DNA of 64,000 bases from Triglochin maritima (taxonomy: Eukaryota; Streptophyta; Magnoliopsida; Alismatales; Juncaginaceae): the NCBI GenBank assembly GCA_963682175.1, contig OY821793.1:28975493-29039492 (forward strand), in the 5' to 3' direction. The position numbers and the translations under genes were made by a program. The notes under the pieces were generated by a model. It was not told the origin of the DNA, made no database searches, and saw only the letters and a program-made list of their open reading frames with translations. How positions within the stretch are numbered: the first letter of the stretch is position 1; each line of letters begins with the position of its first letter. Positions 22,248 through 34,375 of this stretch are shown here, one piece after another.

Positions 22248-25200
22248 GAAAGACCACTTAGAAACTAGGTGTGGGGCTGGCCACATGCCACGCGTGGAGC
22301 TGGCCAAAGGCCACTCCGTCGCCACCCTGCAGGCCAACACCAAATCGGCTGCGCCTCGAGCATCCGACCTCCAAATCGAGCGTTCTAACTTGCATTACGT
22401 AGAAAATTCATCCCTCTATCTGCCTCTAAAAGTTCAGAGTAAACGCCCAACATTTCGGGGTCGCGCCTCCTCCAAGAAGACGTAGCTCCCTACCAGCCAC
22501 GCCCCCACATCATCAGCATTCTTCATCTCATCGCGCCTCGCCCTACATACATCTAAATCGGCCATTCTAAGAGGAGTTACCCATCCACTCCTCCTCACTA
22601 TGTGCTCGGGTGCCCAAATATAGACTAAGGCTCACCTAAGGTCCACTCAGGCCATTGCTTGGGACAAACGATGCGGCAGCTTCCACTTTGCCCGCGAGCA
22701 ACACCCATGGACTTCCAAACGCGTTTTGGAAGAGAATGGGGTAGGCAACAACCGTGGGAACCCAAGCATGGGCACGAGCAACGTCCCAAAGAACTTTCCC
22801 CACGAGAAACCCCCATTCGCTTCCGGACGCGTTGGGAAGTGCACGGGAAGGCAACAACCTTGGGCAACTGAGCACGTCGAAGAGCAACGTCCACAGGCAC
22901 CTTGGTCTTTGCCCACGAGCAACCTCCATTTCACCTACAAGTGCACTTTCACTTACAAACGTGTTTTGGAAGCGAATGCCGCAGGCCACTGCCGCGAGCA
23001 CAAACTAGGCCCTAGCGTGGCGCTGACATGCCAACTGTGACAACACTAGGCTAGTGTCCATCGCCCGACCGCCAAATCACTCCGAGATGGGTGCGCCTCG
23101 TAGATAACGCGGATGGATATGTGGGGTCCTAAGTTCCATAAACCGTGGTTGGGCCGCCTAAAGACCACTTAGAAACTAGGTGTGGGGCTGGCCACATGCC
23201 ACGCGTGGAGCTGGCCAAAGGCCACTCCGTCGCCACCCTGCAGGCCAACACCAAATCGGCTGCGCCTCGAACATCCGACCTCCAAATCGAGCGTTCTAAC
23301 TTGCATTACGTAGAACATTCATCCTTCTATCTGCCCCTAACATTTCAGAGGAAACGCCCAACTATTCGGGGTCGCGCCTCCTCCAAGAAGACGTAGCTCC
23401 CTACCAGCCACGCCCCCACATCATCAGCATTCTTCATCTCATCGCGCCTCGCCCTACATACATCTAAATCGGCCATTCTAAGAGGAGTTACCCATCCACT
23501 CCTCCTCACTATGTTCTCGGGTGCCCAAATATAGACTAAGGCTAACCTAAGGTCCACTAAGGCCATTGCTTGGGACAAACGGTGCGGCAGCTTCCACTTT
23601 GCCCGCGGGCAACACCCATGGACTTCCAAACGCGTTTTGGAAGCGAATGGGGTAGGCAACAACCGTGGGAACCCAAGCATGGGCACGAGCAACGTCCCAA
23701 AGAACTTTCCCCACGAGAAACCCCCATTCCCTTCCGGACGCGTTGGGAAGTGCACGGGAAGGCAACAACCTTGGGCAACCGAGCACGTCGAAGAGTAACG
23801 TCCACAGGCACCTTGGTCTTTTCCCACGAGCAACCTCCATTTCACCTACAAGTGTGCTTTCACTTCCAAACGTGTTTTGGAAGCGAATGCTGCAGGCCAT
23901 TGCCGCGAGCACACACTAGGCCCTAGCGTGGCGCTGACATGCCAACTATGACTACACTAGGCTAGTGTCCATCGCCCGACCGCCAAATCACTCCGAGATG
24001 GGTGCGCCTCGTAGATAACGCGGATGGATATGTGGGGTCCTAAGTTCCATAAACCGTGGTTGGGCCGCCTAAAGACCACTTAGAAACTACGTGTGGGGCT
24101 GGCCACATGCCACGCGTGGAGCTGGCCAAAGGCCACTCCGTCGCCACCCTGCAGGCCAACACCAAATCGGCTGCGCCTCGAGCATCCGACATCCAAATCG
24201 AGCGTTCTAACTTGCATTACGTAGAAAATTCATCCCTCTATCTGCCCCTAAAATTTCAGAGCAAACGCCCAACTATTCGGGGTCGCGCCTCCTCCAAGAA
24301 GACGTAGCTCCCTACCAGCCACGCCCCCACATCATCAGCATTCTTCATCTCATCGCGCCTCGCCCTACATACATCTAAATCGGGCATTCTAAGAGGATTT
24401 ACCCATCCACTCCTCCTCACTATGTGCTCGGGTGCCCAAATATAGACTAAGGCTAACCTAAGGTCCACTAAGGCCATTGCTTGGGACAAACGATGCGGCA
24501 GCTTCCACTTTGCCCGCGGGCAACACCCATGGACTTCCAAACGCTTTTTGGAAGCGAATGGGGTAGGCAACAACCGTAGGAACCCAAGCATGGGCACGAG
24601 CAACGTCCCAAAGAACTTTCCCCACGAGAAACCCCCATTCCCTTCCGGACGCGTTCGGAAGTGCACTGGAAGGCAACAACCTTCGGCAACCGAGCACGTC
24701 GAAGAGCAACGTCCACAGGCACCTTGGTCTTTGCCCACGAGCAACCCCCATTTCACCTACAAGTGCGCTTTCACTTCCAAACGTGTTTTGGAAGCGAATG
24801 CCGCAGGCCACTGCCGCGAGCACACACTAGGCCCTAGCGTGGCGCTGACACGCCAACTATGACAACACTAGGCGAGTGTCCATCGCCCGACCGCCAAATC
24901 ACTCCGAGATGGGTGCGCCTCGTAGATAACGTGGATGGATATGTGGGGTCCTAAGTTCCATAAACCGTGGTTGGGCCGCCTAAAGACCACTTAGAAACTA
25001 CGTGTGGGGCTGGCCACATGCCACGCGTGGAGCTGGCCAAAGGCCACTCCGTCGCCACCCTGCAGGCCAACACCAAATCGGCTGCACCTCGAGCATCCGA
25101 CCTCCAAATTGAGCGTTCTAACTTGCATTACGTATAAAATTCATCCCTCTATCTGCCCTTAAAATTTCAGAGCAAACGCTCAACTATTCGGGGTCGCGCC

Positions 25201-25891
25201 TCCTCCAAGAAGACGTAGCTCCCTACCAGCCACGCCCCCACATCATCAGCATTCTTCATCTCATCGCGCCACGCCCTACATACATCTAAATCGGGCATTC
25301 TAAGAGGAGTTACCCATCCACTCCTCCTCACTATGTGCTCGGGTGCCCAAATATAGACTAAGGCTCACCTAAGGTCCACTCAGGCCATTGCTTGGGACAA
25401 ACGATGCGGCAGCTTCCACTTTGCCCGCGGGCAAGACCCATGGACTTCCAAACGCGTTTTGGAAGCGAATGGGGTAGGCAACAACCGTGGGAACCCAAGC
25501 ATGGGCACGAGCAACGTCCCAAAGAACTTTCCCCACGAGAAACCCCCATTCCCTTCCGGACGCGTTCGGAAGTGCACTGGAAGGCAACAACCTTCGGCAA
25601 CCGAGCACGTCGAAGAGCAACGTCCACAGGCACCTTGGTCTTTGCCCACGAGCAACCCCCATTTCACCTACAAGTGCGCTTTCACTTCCAAACGTGTTTT
25701 GGAAGCGAATGCCGCAGGCCACTGCCGCGAGCACACACTACGCCCTAGCGTGGCGCTGACACGCCAACTATGACAACACTAGGCTAGTGTCCATCGCCCG
25801 ACCGCCAAATCACTCCGAGATGGGTGCGCCTCGTAGATAACGTGGATGGATATGTGGGGTCCTAAGTTCCATAAACCGTGGTTGGGCCGCC
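22200..25891 (+). repeat. Four-monomer segmental tandem duplication, second copy
   Basis: This is the second copy of the 3644-bp unit, spanning most of the units that start at 22536, 23447, 24358 and 25269 plus the end of the unit at 21625. Within each copy the four monomers differ from one another at many sites, so the four-monomer block was copied as a whole and has not been homogenised internally. The single visible difference (CCACGCCCTAC at 25269 for CCTCGCCCTAC) points to a very recent event. Misassembly that duplicates reads should also be excluded. Confidence 0.93.
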
Positions 25892-28800
25892 TAAAGACCA
25901 CTTAGAAACTACGTGTGGGGCTGGCCACATGCCACGCGTGGAGCTGGCCAAAGGCCACTCCGTCGCCACCCTGCAGGCCAACACCAAATCGGCTGCGCCT
26001 CGAGCATCCGACCTCCAAATTGAGCGTTCTAACTTGCATTACGTATAAAATTCATCCCTCTATCTGCCCTTAAAATTTAAGAGCAAACGCTCAACTATTC
26101 GGGGTCGCGCCTCCTCCAAGAAGACGTAGCTCCCTACCAGCCACGCCCCCACATCATCAGCATTCTTCATCTCATCGCGCCTCGCCCTACATACATCTAA
26201 ATCGGGCATTCTAAGAGGAGTTACCCATCCACTCCTCCTCACTATGTGCTCGGGTGCCCAAATATAGACTAAGGCTCACCTAAGGTCCACTCAGGCCATT
26301 GCTTGGGACAAACGATGCGGCAGCTTCCACTTTGCCCGCGGGCAACACCCATGGACTTCCAAACGCGTTTTGGAAGCGAATGGGGTAGGCAACAACCGTG
26401 GGAACCCAAGCATGGGCACGAGCAACGTCCCAAAGAACTTTCCCCACGAGAAACCCCCATTCCCTTCCGGACGCGTTCGGAAGTGCACTGGAAGGCAACA
26501 ACCTTCGGCAACCGAGCACGTCGAAGAGCAACGTCCACAGGCACCTTGGTCTTTGCCCACGAGCAACCCCCATTTCACCTACAAGTGCGCTTTCACTTCC
26601 AAACGTGTTTTGGAAGCGAATGCCGCAGGCCACTGCCGCGAGCACACACTAGGCCCTAGCGTGGCGCTGACACGCCAACTATGACAACACTAGGCTAGTG
26701 TCCATCGCCCGACCGCCAAATCATTCCGAGATGGGTGCGCCTCGTAGATAACGTGGATGGATATGTGGGGTCCTAAGTTCCATAAACCGTGGTTGGGCCG
26801 CCTAAAGACCACTTAGAAACTACGTGTGGGGCTGGCCACATGCCACGCGTGGAGCTGGCCAAAGGCCACTCCGTCGCCACCCTGCAGGCCAACACCAAAT
26901 CGGCTGCACCTCGAGCATCCGACCTCCAAATCGAGGGTTCTAACTTGCATCACGTAGACAATTCATCCCTCTATCTGCCCCTAAAATTTCAGAGCAAACG
27001 GCCAAGTATTCGGGGCCGCGCCTCCTCCAACAAGACGCAGCTCCCTACCAGCCACGCCCCCACATCATCAGCATTCTTCATCTCATCGCGCCTCGCCCTA
27101 CATACATCTAAATCGGGCATTCTAAGAGGAGTTACCCATCCACTCCTCCTCACTATGTGCTCGGGTGCCCAAATATAGACTAAGGCTCACCTAAGGTCCA
27201 CTCAGGCCATTGCTTGGGACAAACGATGCGGCAGCTTCCACTTTGCCCGCGGGCAACACCCATGGACTTCCAAACGCGTTTTGGAAGCGAATGGGGTAGG
27301 CAACAACCGTGGGAACCCAAGCATGGGCACGAGCAACGTCCCAAAGAACTTTCCCCACGAGAAACCCCCATTCCCTTCCGGACGCGTTCGGAAGTGCACT
27401 GGAAGGCAACAACCTTGGGCAACCGAGCACGTCGAAGAGCAACGTCCACAGGCACCTTGGTCTTTGCCCACGAGCAACCCCCATTTCACCTACAAGTGCG
27501 CTTTCACTTCCAAACGTGTTTTGGAAGCGAATGCCGCAGGCCACTGCCGTGAGCACACACTAGGCCCTAGCGTGGCGCTGACACGCCAACTATGACAACA
27601 CTAGGCTAGTGTCCATCGCCCGACCGCCAAATCACTCCGAGATGGGTACGCCTCGTAGATAACGCGGATGGATATGTGGGGTCCTAAGTTCCATAAACCG
27701 TGGTTGGGCCGCCTAAAGACCACTTAGAAACTACGTGTGGGGCTGGCCACATGCCACGCGTGGAGCTGGCCAAAGGCCACTCCGTCGCCACCCTGCAGGC
27801 CAACACCAAATCGGCTGCGCCTCGAGCATCCGACCTCTAAATCGACCGTTCTAACTTGCATCACGTAGACAATTCATCCCTCTATCTGCCCCTAAATTTT
27901 CAGAGCAAACGCCCAAGTATTCGGGGTCGCGCATCCTCCAAGAAGACGCAGCTCCCTACCAGCCACGCCCCCACATCATCAGCATTCTTCATCTCATCGC
28001 GCCTCGCCCTACATACATCTAAATCGGGCATTCTAAGAGGAGTTACCCATCCACTCCTCCTCACTATGTGCTCGGGTGCCCAAATATAGACTAAGGCTCA
28101 CCTAAGGTCCACTCAGGCCATTGCTTGGAACAAACGATGCGGCAGCTTCCACTTTGCCCGTGGGCAACACCCATGGACTTCCAAACGCGTTTTGGAAGCG
28201 AATGGGATAGGCAACAACCGTGGGAACCCAAGCATGGGCACGAGCAACGTCCCAAAGAACTTTCCCCACGAGAAACCCCCATTCCCTTCCGGACGCGTTC
28301 GGAAGTGCACTGGAAGGCAACAACCTTGGGCAACCGAGCACGTCGAAGAGCAACGTCCACAGGCGCCTTGGTCTTTGCCCGCGAGCAACCCCCATTTCAC
28401 CTACAAGTGCTCTTTGACTTCCAAACGTGTTTTGGAAGCGAATGCCGCAGGCCACTGCCGCGAGCACACACTAGGCCCTTGCGTGGCGCTGACACGCCAA
28501 CTATGACAACACTAGGCTAGTGTCCATCGCCCGACCGCCAAATCACTCCGAGATGGGTGCACCTCGTAGATAACGCGGATGGATATGTGGGGTCCTAAGT
28601 TCCATAAACCGTGGTTGGGCCGCCTAAAGACCACTTAGAAACTACGTGTGGGGCTGGCCACATGCCACGCGTGGAGCTGGCCAAAGGCCACTCCATCGCC
28701 ACCCTGCAGGCCAACACCAAATCGGCTGCGCCTCGAGCATCCGACCACCAAATAGAGCGTTCTAACTTGCATCACGTATACAATTCATCCCTCTATCTGC

Positions 28801-30731
28801 CCCTAAATTTTCAGAGTAAACTCCCAAGTATTCGGGGTCGCGCCTCCTCCCAGAAGACGCAGCTCCCTACCAGCCACGCCCCCACATCATCAGCATTCTT
28901 CATCTCATCGCGCCTCGCCCTACATACATCTAAATCGGGCATTCTAAGAGGAGTTACCCATCCACTCCTCCTCACTATGTGCTCGGTGCCCAAATATAGA
29001 CTAAGGCTCACCTAAGGTCCACTCAGGACGTTGCTTGGGACAAACGATGCGGCAGCTTCCACTTTGCCCGCGGGCAACACCCACGGACTTCCAAACGCGT
29101 TTTGGAAGCGAATGGGGTAGGCAACAACCGTGGGAACCCAAGCATGGGCACGAGCAACGTCCCAAAGAACTTTCCCCACGAGAAACCCCCATTCCCTTCC
29201 GGACGCGTTCGGAAGTGCACTGGAAGGCAACAACCTTCGGCAACCGAGCACGTCGAAGAGCAACGTCCACAGGCACCTTGGTCTTTGCCCACGAGCAACC
29301 CCCATTTCACCTACAAGTGCGCTTTCACTTCCAAACGTGTTTTGGAAGCGAATGCCGCAGGCCACTGCCGCGAGCACACACTAGGCCCTAGCGTGGCGCT
29401 GACACGCCAACTATGACAACACTAGGCTAGTGTCCATCGCCCGACCGCCAAATCACTCCGAGGTGGGTGCGCCTCGTAGATAATGCGGATGGATATGTGG
29501 AGTCCTAAGTTCCATAAACCGTGGTTGGGCCGCCTAAAGACCACTTAGAAACTACGTGTGGGGCTGGCCACATGCCACGCGTGGAGCTGGCCAAAGGCCA
29601 CTCCGTCGCCACCCTGCAGGCCAACACCAAATCGGCTGCGCCTCGAGCATCTGACCTCCAAATTGAGCGTTCTAACTTGCATTACGTAGAAAATTCATCC
29701 CTCTATCTGCCCCTAAAATTTCAGAGCAAACGCTCAACAATTCGGGGTCGCGCCTCCTCCAAGAAGAGGCAGCTCCCTACCAGCCACGCCCCCACATCAT
29801 CAACATTCTTCATCTCATCGCGCCTCGCCCTACATACATCTAAATCGGGCATTCTAAGAGGAGTTACCATCCACTCCTCCTCACTATGTGCTCAGGTGCC
29901 CAAATATAGATTAAGGCTCACCTAAGGTCCACTCAGGCCATTGCTTGGGACAAAAGATGCGGCAGCTTCCACTTTGCCCGCGGGCAACACCCATGGACTT
30001 CCAAACGCGTTTTGGAAGCGAATGGGGTAGGCAACAACCGTGGGAACCAAGCATGGGCACGAGCAACGTCCCAAAGAACTTTCCCCACGAGAAACCCCCA
30101 TTCCCTTCCGGACACGTTCGGAAGTGCACTGGAAGGCAACAACCTTGGGCAACCGAGCACGTCGAAGAGCAACGTCCACAGGCACCTTGGTCTCTGCCCA
30201 CGAGCAACCCCCATTTCACCTACAAGTGCGCTTTCACTTCCAAATGTGTTTTGGAAGCGAATGCCGCAGGCCACTGCCGCGAGCACACACTAGGCCCTAG
30301 CGTGGCGCTGACACGCCAACTATGACAACACTAGGCTAGTGTCCATCGCCCGACCGCCAAATCACTCCGAGATGGGTGCACCTCGTAGATAACGCGGATG
30401 GATATGTGGGGTCCTAAGTTTCATAAACCGTGGTTGGGCCGCCTAAAGACCACTTAGAAACTAGGTGTGGGGCTGGCCACATGCCACGCGTGGAGCTGGC
30501 CCAAGGCCACTCCGTCGCCACCCTGCAGGCCAACACCAAATCGGCTGCGCCTCGAGCATCCGACCTCCAAATTGAGCGTTCTAACTTGCATTACATAGCG
30601 AATTCATCCCTCTATCTGCCCCTAAAATATCAGAGCAAACGCCCAAGTATTCGGGGTCGCGCCTCCTCCAAGAAGACGTAGCTCCCTACCAGCCACGCCC
30701 CCACATCATCAGCATTCTTCATCTCATCGCG
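25269..30731 (+). repeat. Satellite block, units 29-34
   Basis: Units start at 25269, 26180, 27091, 28002, 28913 and 29823. They share CTGACACGCCAAC, AACTACGTGTGGGG (to unit 33) and GCACTGGAAGGC. Units 30-32 also carry TGCATCACGTA and a CGCAGCTCCC tail, as units 6-7 do. Unit 33 is 910 bp (GCTCGGTGCC at 28981 lacks one G). Unit 34 is 909 bp, with single-base losses in GAGTTACCATCC (29861) and GGGAACCAAGC (about 30045). Confidence 0.88.
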
Positions 30732-33700
30732 CCTCGCCCTACATACATCTAAATCGGGCATTCTAAGAGGAGTTACCCATCCAATCCTCCTCACTATGTG
30801 CTTGGGTGCCTAAATATAGACTAAGGCTCACCTAAGGTCCACTCAGGCCATTGCTTTGCACAAACGATGCGGCAGCTTCCACTTTGCCCGCGGGCAACAC
30901 CCATGGACTTCCAAACGCGTTTTGGAAGCGAATGGGGTAGGCAACAACCGTGGGAACCCAAGCATGGGCACGAGCAACGTCCCAAAGAACTTTCCCCACG
31001 AGAAACCCCCATTCCCTTCCGAACGCGTTCGGAAGTGCACGGGAAGGCAACAACCTTGGGCAACCGAGCACGTCGAAGAGCAACGTCCACAGGCACCTTG
31101 GTCTTTGCCCACGAGCAACCTCCATTTCACCCACAAGTGTGCTTTCACTGCCAAACGTGTTTTGGAAGCGAATGCCGCAGGCCACTGCCGCGAGCACACA
31201 CTAGGCCCTAGCGTGGCGCTGACATGCCAACTATGACAACAATAGGCTAGTGTCCATCGCCCGACCGCCAAATCACTCCGAGATGGCTGCACCTCGTAGA
31301 TAACGCGGATGGATATGTGGGGTCCTAAGTTCCATAAACCGTGGTTGGGCCGCCTAAAGACCACTTAGAAACTAGGTGTGGGGCTGGCCACATGCCACGC
31401 GTGGAGCTGGCCAAAGGTCACTCCGTCGCCACCCTGCAGGCCAACACCAAATCAGCTGCGCCTCGAGCATCCGACCTCCAAATCGAGCGTTCTGACTTGC
31501 ATTACGTAGACAATTCATCCGTCTATCTGCCCCTAAAATTTCACAGCAAACTCCCAAGTATTCGGGGTCGCGCATCCTCCAAGAAGACGCAGCTCCCTAC
31601 CAGCCACGCCCCCACATCATCAGCATTCTTCATCTCATCGCGCCTCGCCCTACATACATCTAAATCGGGCATTCTAAGAGGAGTTACCCATCCACTCCTC
31701 CTCACTATGTGCTCGGGTGCCCAAATATAGACTAAGGCTCACCTAAGGTCCACTCAGGCCATTGCTTGGCACAAACGATGCGGCAGCTTCCACTTTGCCC
31801 GCGGGCAACACCCATTGACTTCCAAACGCGTTTTGGAAGCGAATGGGGTAGGCAACAACCGTGGGAACCCAAGCATGGGCACGAGCAACGTCCCAAAGAA
31901 CTTTCCCCACGAGAAACCCCCATTCCCTTCCGGACGCGTTCGGAAGTGCACTGGAAGGCAACAACCTTGGGCAACCGAGCACGTCGAAGAGCAACGTCCA
32001 CAGGCACCTTGGTCTCTGCCCACGAGCAACCCCCATTTCACCTACAAGTGCGCTTTCACTTCCAAACGTGTTTTGGAAGCGAATGCCGTAGGCCACTGCC
32101 GCGAGCACACACTAGGCCCTAGCGTGGCGCTGACATGCCAACTATGACAACACTAGGCTAGTGTCCATCGCCCGACCGCCAAATCACTCCGAGATGGCTG
32201 CACCTCGTAGATAACGCGGATGGATATGTGGGGTCCTAAGTTCCATAAACCGTGGTTGGGCCGCCTAAAGACCACTTAGAAACTAGGTGTGGGGCTGGCC
32301 ACATGCCACGCGTGGAGCTGGCCCAAGGCCACTCCGTCGCCACCCTGCAGGCCAACACCAAATCGGCTGCGCCTCGAGCATCCGACCTCCAAATCGAGCG
32401 TTCTAACTTGCATTACGTAGACAATTCATCCCTCTATCTGCCCCTAAAATTTCAGAGCAAACGCCCAAGTATTCGGGGTCGCGCCTCCTCCAAGAAGACG
32501 TAGCTCCCTACCAGCCACGCCCCCACATCATCAGCATTCTTCATCTCATCGCGCCTCGCCCTACATACATCTAAATCGGGCATTCTAAGAGGAGTTACCC
32601 ATCCACTCCTCCTCACTATGTGCTTGGGTGCCCAAATATAGACTAAGGCTCACCTAAGGTCCACTCAGGCCATTGCTTGGCACAAACGATGCGGCAGCTT
32701 CCACTTTGCCCGCGGGCAACACCCATTGACTTCCAAACGCGTTTTGGAAGCGAATGGGGTAGGCAACAACCGTGGGAACCCAAGCATGGGCACGAGCAAC
32801 GTCCCAAAGAACTTTCCCCACGAGAAACCCCCATTCCCTTCCGGACGCGTTCGGAAGTGCACTGGAAGGCAACAACCTTGGGCAACCGAGCACGTCGAAG
32901 AGCAACGTCCACAGGCACCTTGGTCTCTGCCCACGAGCAACCCCCATTTCACCTACAAGTGCGCTTTCACTTCCAAACGTGTTTTGGAAGCGAATGCCGT
33001 AGGCCACTGCCGCGAGCACACACTAGGCCCTAGCGTGGCGCTGACATGCCAACTATGAAAACACTAGGCTAGTGTCCATCGCCCGACCGCCAAATCACTC
33101 CGAGATGGCTGCACCTCGTAGATAACGCGGATGGATATGTGGGGTCCTAAGTTCCATAAACCGTGGTTGGGCCGCCTAAAGACCACTTAGAAACTAGGTG
33201 TGGGGCTGGCCACATGCCACGCGTGGAGCTGGCCCAAGGCCACTCCGTCGCCACCCTGCAGGCCAACACCAAATCGGCTGCGCCTCGAGCATCCGACCTC
33301 CAAATCGAGCGTTCTAACTTGCATTACGTAGACAATTCATCCCTCTATCTGCCCCTAAAATTTCAGAGCAAACGCCCAAGTATTCGGGGTCGCGCCTCCT
33401 CCAAGAAGACGTAGCTCCCTACCAGCCACGCCCCCACATCATCAGCATTCTTCATCTCATCGCGCCTCGCCCTACATACATCTAAATCGGGCATTCTAAG
33501 AGGAGTTACCCATCCACTCCTCCTCACTATGTGCTTGGGTGCCCAAATATAGACTAAGGCTCACCTAAGGTCCACTCAGGCCATTGCTTGGCACAAACGA
33601 TGCGGCAGCTTCCACTTTGCCCGCGGGCAACACCCATGGACTTCCAAACGCGTTTTGGAAGCGAATGGGGTAGGCAACAACCGTGGGAACCCAAGCATGG

Positions 33701-34375
33701 GCACGAGCAACGTCCCAAAGAACTTTCCCCACGAGAAACCCCCATTCCCTTCCGGACGCGTTCGGAAGTGCACGGGAAGGCAACAACCTTGGGCAACCGA
33801 GCACGTCGAAGAGCAACGTCCACAGGCACCTTGGTCTTTGCCCACGAGCAACCTCCATTTCACCTACAAGTGCGCTTTCACTGCCAAACGTGTTTTGGAA
33901 GCGAATGCCGCAGGCCACTGCCGCGAGCACACACTAGGCCCTAGCATGGCGCTGACATGCCAACTATGACAACACTAGGCTAGTGTCCATCGCCCGACCG
34001 CCAAATCACTCCGAGATGGCTGCACCTCGTAGATAACGCGGATGGATATGTGGGGTCCTAAGTTCCATAAACCGTGGTTGGGCCGCCTAAAGACCACTTA
34101 GAAACTAGGTGTGGGGCTGGCCACATGCCACGCGTAGAGCTGGCCCAAGGCCACTCCGTCGCCACCCTGCAGGCCAACACCAAATCGGCTGTGCCTCGAA
34201 CATCCGACCTCCAAATCGAGCGTTCTAACTTGCATTACGTAGACAATTCATCCCTCTATCTTCCCCTAATATTTCAGAGCAAACGCCCAAGTATTCGTGG
34301 TCGCTCCTCCTCCAAGAAGACGTAGCTCCCTACCAGCCACGCCCCCACATCATCAGCATTCTTCATCTCATCGCG
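30732..34375 (+). repeat. Satellite block, units 35-38
   Basis: Units start at 30732, 31643, 32554 and 33465. GATGGCTGCACCTCG replaces GATGGGTGCGCCTCG from here to about 45.9 kb. The stretch 31715-32726 equals 32626-33637 at an offset of 911, with one visible mismatch (C 32148, A 33059). Both carry the rare CACCCATTGACTTCC and GAATGCCGTAGGCC, so they are a fresh duplication. Unit 35 has GCTTTGCACAAACG at its left end. Confidence 0.9.

Noticed and set aside
30843..31364. Longest minus-strand open frame (173 codons)
   Set aside because: It is long only because this unit happens to lack a stop that its neighbours have. The sequence is the ordinary monomer and no domain is seen.
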